A DNA stretch of 64,000 bases, from the NCBI GenBank assembly GCA_021442155.1, contig CM038223.1, positions 29,238,983 through 29,302,982 on the forward strand, given 5' to 3'. The position numbers were made by a program, and so were the translations under genes. Below, piece after piece: positions 10,201 to 19,500 of this stretch (the first letter of the stretch is position 1; each line of letters begins with the position of its first letter). Origin of the DNA: Cymbidium sinense (taxonomy: Eukaryota > Streptophyta > Magnoliopsida > Asparagales > Orchidaceae). The notes beneath the pieces are model-generated. The model made no database searches. It worked only from the letters and a program-made list of their open reading frames with translations, and was not told the origin of the DNA.

Positions 10201-11425
10201 ATATTTCTTTTCTTTTAGATTTATTTGAGACCTTTAAGTTCCCTAAAATTTGACAATTAATCCTTTTAGACTCATCCTAAAATTAGTTTGGGTGTATTGC
10301 AATGTGATTAGTTTAGGTTTAACCTCACATGCTCATATTTAGTCAATTTAACTTTAGTTTGATTTTGATTCGGTTAAGCATGAACAATGTTTATTATTCC
10401 CTCATTTAAATTAAAAATTAATTACTAAAATCATATTTATGATGATTCACGAGTTAAACAAACTCATTTCAATTGAGTTTAGGCACAAACACTTTAAGTT
10501 AGTTCACTTAAGCATTTGTTTCCTTTGGTTTTGTTTGATTTATTTTATTTGATGGATTTTATCTAGGTTTAAGTTTTAATTATTCTTATTTAAGTAATTG
10601 GGTTAGATTAATTAATTTTATTTTATTTGAAGTTAATTTTGAATTTAAACCCACATTGAACCAAATAGGGTTTAATGGGTTAAGATGGGGTAAATTGGGT
10701 CAAATGACCAAATCGATCAAATCAAACCCCATAATTGATTAAACAATGTTTAAAATGATTTCCAATTGATTTTTGACATTTAATTTGAGTTGATTTAATT
10801 TAAGTTTAACTTTTATAAGGTCCATTTAGGCTTATTTAGATTGAGTGATCTAATTAACCCAATTAAGGCATTATTATTTTGATTTGATTAGATTCATGTT
10901 TAAAAAAGTTAATTTGATGATTTTGAATCTTTGGAATAATTTAATTTGGTCAAATTATGGTGGGTTAACCTTTGACTTGGAGGAAACCACAAAAGTCAAC
11001 TCTTTGTCAAATCATTGACTTTTTTTACTTTTATTTGAATTTAGTTTTAAATCCATTTATGTTTATGTAATGATTTTATGCATTTCATTTAATTTGATAT
11101 CAATTTGTTTTTTTTTATTTGAATTTCCTTAGGTTTAAGAGATTTTGAGCTTAGGTAGGTTAGTTTGGGTTAGCTACCTCAATAACCTTTGTTTAAGCTT
11201 AATTGGAATTAGATTTTAATTAGAATGTGTTTGATTTAATCATTTGTTTAGATTTAAGTTTGGTTTCGGTCCACCTAATCTTATTACGTTATGCTAACCC
11301 CTATAATGACTCACTAGTTCACTAAGTTTAGTGTCTTAAGTGCTTGAATAAGAAATCGCTAATCTAATATTATGTATCATAATCAATAATATAGAAAATG
11401 ATGTTAAACCTTTTCTCAAAATAAG
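10200..11425 (+). repeat. LTR-like dispersed repeat, copy 1
   Basis: Aligns by eye, at roughly two thirds identity, with 16320-17380 in the same orientation. Matching landmarks in order: GGGTTTAATGGGTTAAG / GGGCTTAATGGGTTAAG, TTGAGTTGATTTAATTTAAG / TTGGGTTGATTTCAGTTTG, TTTGGTCAAATTATGGTGGG / TTTGGTCAAATTGTTGTG, CCTTTGACTTGGAGG / CCTTTGACTTGTTAGG, and TAGTGTCTTAAGTGCTTGAA / TAGTGTCATATGTGCTTAAT. No open frame is present. An LTR is likely but no TG...CA ends were pinned down. Confidence 0.65.
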
Positions 11426-12320
11426 CTCAATAATCATGTTTAAAGGGACCAGATCTAAATACAAAAATTAGATTAATCATGTCTAAAGGAACCAAATCTA
11501 AATTAAAAATTTTAGATCTATCATGTCTAAAGGGACTGAATCTAAACATAAATTAGTTCTATCATGCCCAAAGAGCTAGATTTAAATCCAAATTAGATTC
11601 ATCTGTCCCAAAGGGGCTAGATCTAAATTCTAACACCTAGATCCATCAAGCCCAAAGGGAGCGAATCTAAAATCTAAAACAAAAATCTACCATGCCCAAA
11701 GGGTCGGATCTAAATCTAATCCTAGATCCATCATGTCCAAATAGATCATATCTAAAATAGAAAAATTAGATTCATCATCCACAAAGGGGTCAGATATAAA
11801 CCAAATTTAAATCTTTCATGTCCAAAAGGGTAGGATCTAAACAATAATTTAGATTCATCATGTCCAAATGGACTAAATCTAAATTCAAAAAAATTAGATT
11901 CTTCATGTCCAAAAGAGAAAGATCTAAACTTAAATTTAGGCCCTTCATGTTCAAAGGGACCATGTCTAAATCCAAAAATTAGATTCATCCCCAAAGTTGT
12001 CGAATCAAAATCCAAAAAATTAGATTCATCATGTCCAAAGGGGTCAAATCTAAATTCAAAATTTTAGATCTATCATGTCTAAAGGGACCAAATCTAAACC
12101 TAAAATTATATCTATCATGCCCAAAGATGCTAGAACTAAACCAAAATTAGGTTCATCATGTCCAAAGAAGCTGAATCTAAATCTAAACCTAGATGTATCA
12201 TGTCCAAAGAGGTCAAGTCTAAACATAAAATCAAATTCAATATGCTCAAAATGAACTAAATCTAAGTATATAATTTGAATCTATCAAGTTGAAAGGGAAT
12301 GAAAATTATATACTAAAATG
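11425..12320. repeat. Minisatellite, about 42 bp unit, about 21 copies
   Basis: The word ATCATGTCCAAAGGG or a close variant returns every 40-45 bases, followed each time by (A/G)ATCTAAAT, a short A-rich stretch and TTAGATTC. Starts include about 11432, 11475, 11520, 11561, 11601, 11646, 11690, 11731, 11857, 11944, 12028, 12072, 12113, 12154, 12197 and 12238. Units differ by substitutions and small indels. Because the unit is close to 14 codons with few stops on the minus strand, two overlapping minus-strand frames (11752-12015 and 11790-11975) stay open and repeat a phenylalanine- or leucine-rich peptide. I regard these frames as by-products. Confidence 0.9.
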
Positions 12321-12374
12321 GTGATGTTATAAAAGTCTAAAGACTAAATAAAAGCCCACAAGCACAACTCATTT

Positions 12375-12940
12375 ATAGATTATGAGATTATTATCTTTCT
12401 ATGATGCCCATAAAATTTATATGCCTCTCTCTTTTAGATCTTCTATGATGATTATTTTGAAAAAGCCAAATGACATGCCTCCTACTGAGCCCACTGAGGT
12501 GAAAATATGGTCCACAATTGAAGCTTATGATCCACATTATTTAACAAAATTACATGATCATTTATTATGGCATCAAGAGATGTTGATGGGAAGAGATATG
12601 TTTGAAGATTTATTTGCTTGACTATCTTACATTCTACTTCATGGTTCATAGCTTCCATCAAGATATGATCTTTCTAACTGGGTAATTAATTTGAAGCTGA
12701 GACATAGTTATGATATTCTTCTAGAGTGAAATACAAATCACCATAGTTTTGGGGATTAGGATGTACTCTAGTTAGTTGCAAATAGTGATCCTTTTACAAG
12801 TACAATCTGACTTTTTGGTTACTGCATATTACATCATGATGTAGAAGATTGGGACCCAAAGTTAGTGTTTAGTACAGCACTATCAACTATCAGTGGCTAC
12901 ATATATTAGGACCCATCATCATTTATAGATGCATGGTGAT
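12375..12940 (+). pseudogene. Unrecognised coding remnant
   Basis: An open stretch at 12382-12621 reads coherently (PPTEPTEVKIWSTIEAYDPH, then LHDHLLWHQEML and MFEDLFA). The same frame continues past TGA and TAG codons as LPSRYDLSNWVINLKLRHSY, FGD and ISGYIY to about 12940. The stops lie where Arg or Gln codons would be expected to decay. The composition is that of a once-coding sequence, probably gag-like or an accessory ORF of the surrounding LTR element, but I do not recognise the family. It ends where the LINE A 3' end begins. Confidence 0.45.
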
Positions 12941-13029
12941 ATTCTTAGGAGAGCTAGCATATATTTTTTTCTTAAAAATGAAAGAAACATCCATTATAAA
13001 TTCAAGCTGAAGAGTGCAATCCTTGCATG

Positions 13030-13520
13030 GAGGAAAAAAAAAATACCATTATAAAATTATAATATATGGCAAGCCAAGTAAGTCACCTTTGAGAGCTATA
13101 CAAATTTGAGGAATAGGTTACGTGATAAAAGAGGTTGTTCTTAATGTGATTTCATTTTTTTTCGAAAGGTTTACTGGTTGGTTTCCCTCTTTATAAGAGT
13201 GACTAATTTTAAATTGGCACTATTATGTTAGGAGCATGATCTTCTTCAATTAGTAAGATACCATGGACATTAAGCTTCAGTATTGATGTATTTACAGAGG
13301 ATTAGAGAGTCAGTTTCAATCAAAATATTTTGGAAATGGAGGGAGGTTGCTATCTTTAAGGCCATAAGTTAGGCCATGACCTCCATTTGGAGTGCTTCAA
13401 CTACATATCAAGGGATGGAGAATCAGAGTGTGCATTGGCCCTAGTAATTCCTAAAGATAACTCCAATACCTACAAGTTTGTTATTAGATGTTAAACTACC
13501 ATCAATATTTATCTTAGTGC
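13030..13520 (-). pseudogene. LINE A RNase H domain remnant
   Basis: The minus strand reads TKINIDGSL followed by VGIGVIFRNY near 13510-13440, EALQMEVMA further on, and IETDSLILCKYI near 13300. These are the first Asp, the Glu block and the second Asp of an RNase H fold of the RVT_3 type, which removes the RNA strand of the hybrid in plant LINEs. A C-terminal KRETNQ block near 13175 replaces the usual REGNxxAD. Interrupted by stops. Confidence 0.8.
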
Positions 13521-13744
13521 AACCAGCTTTAGCAATGTTCCACCATACTAAGGGAGGTAGCTTTCTAGGCTTCATCATATTTTGTGAGGGAATTTTGAAA
13601 AGGTTGGTACTCTCTAGTTTAGTGAGTTATTTTTGGATGCATAATAATATATTCTTCTTTCCAAGATAGTGACTATCATATCTATTTGAATTTTGAGCCA
13701 TCCAAATTAACCATAAAGTTATGAGGGGAATGATGAAGATGTGT

Positions 13745-14116
13745 TCATTTTTTTCTATAAATATTGAAGTTGTTCCATGTTCTTAGATAGCTTTGTATAG
13801 ACTCCTCCCTTGATTCTTTTTTAATATGGAATTTTGAGTGCATTTCATCCCAAACATGGTTACTAATTGGACAAGTGATGAATTGATGATTTATACTCTC
13901 CTTAGCCCTCCAACATAAATGGCATGTAGAAGCAATTTTGAGGTCCTTAAGTTTTAGAATATCATCAGTTGGTAGTAGATTATGCCATAGCTTCCAACAT
14001 AGAAAGGAAATTGATGGCTTGATTATTGCATTCGCAGAAAATGGGCTGCTACTCTGATTTTCTACTGGATTAGTGTAAGATATTGAATAGAGTTTTGGAT
14101 AGGGAGGAATTTCCAT
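13745..14116 (-). pseudogene. LINE A zf-RVT module
   Basis: A 123-residue open frame with KPSISFLCWKLWHNLLPTDD at about residues 32-51 and LKIASTCHLCWRAKESINHQ, then ITCPISNHVW at about residues 59-88. This is the zinc-binding zf-RVT module between RT and RNase H in plant LINEs: the C..C....H...C pattern is visible (CHLC, H at NHQF, C at TCP). It is one of the longest undamaged pieces of LINE A. Confidence 0.88.
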
Positions 14117-14509
14117 TGGTACATTTCAGCAATAGTTTATCCTTTATCTATGATATTACTAGAATGCTAGAAATTGTTTTTATCATGTCTTTATGGAGGT
14201 ACTATCTTTGCATTAGGATATTCTAGGTATTTTTAATCTAAAAATCAGAGACTAGTACCTGACCAGGGATAGATTGTGTAAATTCGGACACGAGAGATCC
14301 CTAGAAAAGCTAAGTCCTCGCTTCTCTAGTTGTGAGAATAATTAATTTTTAGCTAATTCCCTATGTTTTAGTTGATTCTTCCAATGTTGTGGGTCCATTA
14401 TCTTTTGCTAAACCATAGATAAATCATCAATGTTTTAGTTTAATTGGGCCCATAATAAATTTAGATAGTTTAATTAATAATTAATGTTGAATTAGATGTG
14501 GATCTAAAG

Positions 14510-15840
14510 CGCAGAACACCCTCATTTTTTGCTTTACACAGCTTCCTCCAACTAGCCCAGTGAATTGAGTCTTTGTGCCTACTCCATAAGAATCTCTTAA
14601 AAATTCTTTCAATTTTGGTTTGTGTTGAGTTTGGCATGATCATAGTTTATATTTAGTATAGTGGAATAGAACTAAGGATGCTTTGCAAGACAATGATTCT
14701 TCCTCTAGTCGATAAGAAGGTATTTTCCCATGAATTTATCTTGGTTTGAATAGAGTTGATAATTTCATCAAAGTATTTAGCCTTATTCCTCCCATTTTAA
14801 ATATTAATACCCATGTATTTGATTGGGAGATGGGTATGTGTGAAACTAGTGTGATCTTTAATCCAATTTAAGTCAGTTTTATAGAATTTTCCAAGATAAA
14901 CAAACACTTTGTTTTGTTGAAAGTCATTCTAGAAATAGCTTAAAAAGGTGTTCCATATGTGCTTAATTCTTTTAATAGATCGCTTGGATCCATTGCAAAA
15001 TTATAGAAGATCATCAACAAATGCTAAATAGGAAATGATGATATTTCCTTTGGATTTATAATGGATTGTATTATCAGTTATATGGTCAGCATCCAACAAT
15101 CTAGAGAGATGGTCAAAAATAAGTTTGAAAAGTGATGGAGAGAGAGGGTCAATTTGCTTGATGCCTTCAAGAATCCATATGCCTCTCCATTAATAAAAAT
15201 AGAATAGTAGTTGTTAGAGAAAAGCCTATACACCAATGTGCAAAATCCCTCTTAAAATCCTCTAGCTTTAAAGGTTGCCATAATAAAATTCTAATTGATA
15301 ATATCAAAGGCTTTCCATATATCTAATTTAATAATCATGTTCCCACCTCTACATTTCCTATCAAGTCTTCGATGAGTTCATGTGCAAATAGGATATTATT
15401 AGTGATGTTCCTTCCTTTAACAAATGCTATTTATTTTTTCTGAACAAGGTCAAGGAGGAAAGGTTGAAGCTGATTTGTTATGACTTTGTTGATAACCGAG
15501 GAGAGACTAATGGGCCTAAAGTCATCCAATTTGTATTTGTTGGTAGACTTTGATATAAGTATGATAGTTGAGGTACTAAAGAATTTTTGAATGTCTTTCC
15601 CTTAAATGAATGCATGAATATTTCCTATTATGTCTTGTTTGATCCATTGCCATGAGTATTGGTAAAAGTATGCCATGTACTTGTCTAGTCCTGTAGTTTT
15701 TGTTCCATAAAAAGAATTAAGATAGTTCCACATTTCATCCTATGGATTATATGCCAGGTCCAATTGGCATATACCAACCCCATTAGTATTGAATATATTT
15801 TCACTAAATAGATCCAGATCTACCTATTTTTTTGAAATAA
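14510..15840 (-). pseudogene. LINE A reverse transcriptase remnant
   Basis: On the minus strand: LDIWKAFDII near 15320, KQIDPLSPSLF near 15150 (family RQGDPLSP), the catalytic FVDD at 15021-15010, and HLPIKYMGINI, TKINSWENTFLS and RGRIIVLQSILSSIPLY down to about 14660, then WASWRKLCKAKNEG near 14520. Both catalytic aspartates are kept but the frame is broken many times. Between 14335 and 14510 the sequence is hard to read and appears partly deleted compared with LINE E. Confidence 0.85.
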
Positions 15841-15925
15841 GGCCCTGAAGTAGTTAATTTTATCTTCAATAATCTCTTCTTTAGTATGCAACCATGTGTG
15901 TTGAGATTTAATCTTTATGATTGCT

Positions 15926-16318
15926 TTATATTCCCTCTTTTTTTATGCAAGTATTGTAATACTTGGTATTTCTATCCCCTTTTTTGAGATTAGTTATAGC
16001 CACCTTTTGTGCTAAAAAATCTTCCACCATATCAATTAGATTATTTTGAGTAATATAGACTTGGTTGAGAGCATCTTTAGTTTCCATGGATGAATCATCA
16101 ATACATTTTCTTTCAAAAAGGAGAACCTTTTGCTCGTGAACCTCAATTTGTTGATGGATGTCACCAAACACATTCCAGTTTTGCTATTTGAGTGCTTTGG
16201 TTAGGTTCTTATGTAGAATCCAAAGTTGGATCCAAAGGTCATTAGTTGTAGCTTGCCAAGCATTTTGGAGATAGTTGATAAAAAAATTGTGTTTACTCCA
16301 CATATTTCAAAATCTGAA
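15926..16318 (-). pseudogene. LINE A endonuclease-RT linker
   Basis: Open at 16171-15926 (FGDIHQQIEVHEQKVLLFER ... AITNLKKGDRNTKYYNTCIK), and readable upstream to 16318. The LKKGDRNTKYY block corresponds to LKEGDRNTKFFH, which precedes the RT palm in plant LINEs. It marks the most 5' surviving part of the element. Confidence 0.85.
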
Positions 16319-16319
16319 G

Positions 16320-17380
16320 ATTTGGATTAATTTAATTCATTTAATTTTGAGTTCAATTATGTTTAATTGATGATTGATTAAGTTTATTTAATTAATTCAT
16401 TTAAGATTTGGATTAATTTTGGATTTGAGTTCATCTCAACCCATTTATGCCTAAATTGGCTAAGCTTGATTCCAATTGGGCTTAAATGACCCATTTGACT
16501 CAATTGAATTTAGTTTGGACTACAATCATTCTTGATCACATGTGTGAGATAATTTGGAGTGGTTAATTTCATTTGATTTCAAGTGGATTTCAATTTGAAC
16601 CCATTTGACTCAAAATGGGCTTAATGGGTTAAGCTTCAGTTTCATTTAGGGCAAACAACCGAATTGGCCAAATTGAGCCCAATGATGGGTTTGTTTATGT
16701 TTAATAATAATTTTAAAATTATTTTAGATAATTAATTTGGGTTGATTTCAGTTTGATTTAAGTTTGAACCCAATAAGACTCATTTAGGCCCATTTAGGTC
16801 AAATGGCCTAATTAGCCTAATTAAGGCCACATTGGACTTATATTCTCTTAAATTCATGTTTAAGTATGTTTATATCATCATCCAAATCATTTGGATTAAT
16901 TTATTTGGTCAAATTGTTGTGTTGACCTTTGACTTGTTAGGACCCACATAAGTCAATTCCATGTCAAAAGGCTTGACCAATTTTTTATCATTGGTTTGGA
17001 TTTTGATTTATTTAATTTCATGTAATGGCTTCATGCTTTTAATTTCATTTGGTTTGGGTTTTTTTGGATTTAATTTGAATTTCCTTAGGTTTATATGGTT
17101 CTTTGCATAATTAAGGTAATTAGGTTTAGTTCCTTAATTAAATCTTAATCTGAACTTAATTAATTTCAAATTTTGAGTGATGTATGTTTAGGTTGGAGAA
17201 TTTGGGTGAATCTAATAAAACTGATTAAGTTAGATCAATTCAAGGAGGGTGTGTTATGTCACTAAGTATAGTGTCATATGTGCTTAATTAGAATACTTCT
17301 AATTTAGGATTAGGAAAAATAATTATTATTTTTGGGAGTGTTATTAACTTCATCCAAAAATAAGGTCAATAGAACTCTAC
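16320..17380 (+). repeat. LTR-like dispersed repeat, copy 2
   Basis: Diverged copy of 10200-11425 (landmarks listed there), starting abruptly where LINE A reading stops. It ends with GTGTTATTAACTTCATCCAA and AATAAGGTCAATAG, matching 11400-11430 of copy 1, but is not followed by the 42-bp minisatellite. The two copies could be the LTRs of one element into which LINE A inserted; the divergence between them looks too high for a recent pair. Confidence 0.65.
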
Positions 17381-17600
17381 ACTTATACAGCCCAACCTAG
17401 AACTACAAGGCTACATCTATGGGTTTTTCTCTAAGATTGTCTCCTTCTCAAGGGACCTCCAAGGGCTTCATAGGAGACCACCAGTTATTAGGGTCAGCTC
17501 CTGTTATTCATAGACCCCATAGATCCTAACCTAATTCTAAGCTCAAATTACATTTAAAAGTTCATAAATAAATTCCTAAGCTCTATAAAATAAACTTTAA
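17380..17600 (-). repeat. LTR fragment, inverted relative to 19.33-19.50 kb
   Basis: The minus strand reads AGGTTAGGATCTATGGGGTC, then GAGCTGACCC, CTCCTATGAAGCCCTTGGAG and GTCC. The plus strand at 19385-19475 reads AAGTTAGGATCTATGGAGTC, GAGCTAACTT, CCCCTATGGAGCTTGAGGAG and GTCC. The same sequence is therefore present twice in opposite orientation about 1.9 kb apart. Confidence 0.65.
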
Positions 17601-18180
17601 GAAATGCAAACAACATTCCAACAGTTATACTTAGAAACATATGGGCATAATATTACTTGCTTGCCAAGCTCACTTGTCTTATTGGGCTATACTTAAGGAC
17701 TAAAGCATACATGTAAGAAAATAGTATTTATTTTTTTTATTTTATTACAGTAGTCATTTTTAGTAGAGCCCTAGATAGAAAATAGTGAATTACTTACATG
17801 ATTGTAATTATCATCTATTGGGCTTTTAAGAAAGATGAATTTATTTCATACTTCATTTTACTATTTTCATGTTAAATTACATTAACTATCCATTTCATTT
17901 TGCATGAGAATAAAACTATTCTATAATTATCCTATTTATTCTTTTTCTCTCTCTAATCCTTTTATTTTCTCTCTCATATCATATTTCTATTTTGGCCAAA
18001 TTTTTTGATGTTTTTGGAATGATAAATCATGTAAGAATTGTTCAAATTAATGCCATAATATTTCACTCATTTATTCAAATTTCAAAACCCCCTTTATTTA
18101 AATTTTGATTTAAATAGTTTTGAATTTGAACTAAATCATCATTGTCATAATAATGCTAATTAGAATTTATTCATTTATGG
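17601..18180. other. No gene seen
   Basis: AT-rich DNA with CT-rich stretches near 17940-17980. No coding or repeat structure was recognised. Confidence 0.4.
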
Positions 18181-18859
18181 CATGGGTTGGTCGACCTCGC
18201 CATGCATTAATTAAGCTAATTTGAGTTTAATTGAATTACTTTAAGGTAATTCAAATTTAAATTCAAATGAGCCATGAATTTATAGAATTTCCTTTTTTTT
18301 AATCAATGTAATTATAGAAAGGATTGGTCGGCCCCTATTTAACTAAATTTAAATTATTTTAGGTTCCAAAATGTCTCTTAATTAATCTTCCTTGATTTAA
18401 GTTGATTGGTTGCATTGATTGAAGACCTTTTTATTAAGGGTATGTCCCTTGGCAAAAAATCTCTTAATGGATTTATCATAATTACTTTAGTTGAATTAAG
18501 TCTTGCTATTTCTTTTTCAAATTCCTTTCTAATTATTTTATTAAATCATCAATGTATCATGCATTAAATTTGATTAAATCCTTGTTTGGAATAATGCTTG
18601 GCTGACCACATTACTTAGAGATTTGAATTTCAGAATAATTTAAATAGATTCCCTCTTGGACATTGCTTATTATGATAAACTTTATGTTTCCTTCTCCTTT
18701 TCTCTTGGCTGATCCTCATGTATAATAGACTTCATTTGAATTAAATTATAGATCATGTGTTAATTGATTTAAATTTCAAACTCTTGCTAAAATTATTTTT
18801 TCCTCCTTTTATCTTGATTGGCTAATTTTCTTACATTAATTCTTTTAATTTATTTTGCC

Positions 18860-18861
<2 letters not shown>

Positions 18862-18913
<52 letters not shown>

Positions 18914-18932
18914 ACACACACACACACACACA
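18862..18932. repeat. Compound (TA)n(CA)n microsatellite
   Basis: About 24 TA/AT dinucleotides run straight into about 11 CA dinucleotides at 18911-18932. Both parts are uninterrupted. Confidence 0.97.
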
Positions 18933-19076
18933 TTCTAATTTCCTTGGCCAAACCTTTCAATATGAGATCTTTGATTATTTGATTGAAATTATCAATTCAA
19001 AATTAAATAATTTCTTTAATCATTTTCCCTCTACTCTTCCTCTCTTGCTTGGCTGACCCCATCCTTCCTTCTTTTC

Positions 19077-19084
19077 TATAAAAT
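19077..19084 (+). promoter_or_regulatory. TATA box of an LTR-like segment
   Basis: TATAAAAT preceded by a C/T-rich stretch and followed by a T/C-rich leader with TTCTCTCTTAG. It is the best promoter-like site on the plus strand between 17 and 22 kb, but no intact ORF follows. Confidence 0.45.
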
Positions 19085-19500
19085 GTGGTTTAGACATAAG
19101 TTATTCTCTCTTAGCTCTTCTCCATCTTATCCAAACCTTACAATTTGATTTCATTATGATCTTAGTGTTTCAAAGTGAAAAATTTCTCTCAATCCTCTCT
19201 TGACTTCTCTTGGCTAAAAACCCTCCTTTTCTTTTATTTCTCATTTGTCCAAATAGCTCTCAAATTAAGACAAGTTCTCCAAGGAGCTTAAGCTCTAATT
19301 CTTTCATAAATCTTCCTAACATCTATTTTGCAGGGTTTAGGATTTTATTTTTGAAATTTTAAAAATAATTTGACCCTAGAATTAAGTTAGGATCTATGGA
19401 GTCTAGAAATAGTATGAGCTAACTTATTTATTTGTGCTCCCCTATGGAGCTTGAGGAGGTCCATCAAAAAGATAAGGATCCTTGATTAACACTTCAGTTC

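Larger units (their letters stand above)
12955..16320 (-). mobile_element. LINE A, 5'-truncated L1-type retrotransposon
   Basis: The minus strand reads, from high to low coordinates, as the linker after the endonuclease, reverse transcriptase, zf-RVT module and RNase H, the order of plant L1 LINE ORF2. The 3' end is marked on the plus strand by a T run at 12962-12970. ORF1 and the endonuclease are missing: reading begins at FRF.NMWSKHNFF near 16318, where an LTR-like repeat abuts. Stops and frame changes are frequent. It resembles LINE E at the right edge of the window. Confidence 0.88.
18180..19500 (+). repeat. LTR-like segment with recurring TTGGCTGACC words
   Basis: The words GTTGGTCGACC (18185), ATTGGTCGGCC (18325), CTTGGCTGACC (18598), CTTGGCTGATC (18707), CCTTGGCCAAACC (18943), CTTGGCTGACC (19049) and CTTGGCTAAAAACC (19209) recur at intervals of roughly 100-200 bases. 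They lead to a TATA box at 19077, a T/C-rich leader and GCAGGGTTTAGG at 19331. This layout (spaced upstream words, TATA box, leader) is that of the promoter half of an LTR. The 3' part matches the inverted fragment at 17.4 kb. Confidence 0.5.

Noticed and set aside
11752..12015. Minus-strand open frames encoding a Phe/Leu-rich repeated peptide
   Set aside because: They lie entirely in the 42-bp minisatellite and are open because the unit lacks stops in those frames; unit lengths vary between 40 and 45 bases, so the frame is not maintained across the array.
11425..12320. CRISPR-like array
   Set aside because: Units are head-to-tail and as variable as the text between them, with no constant repeat and unique spacers; the context is plant nuclear DNA.
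14226..14510. Apparent foreign insertion inside LINE A
   Set aside because: Decayed LINE text (LVSEFTQS, QVLVSDF) is still readable to about 14310 when compared with LINE E, so a partial deletion with decay explains most of it; only about 175 bases remain unexplained.
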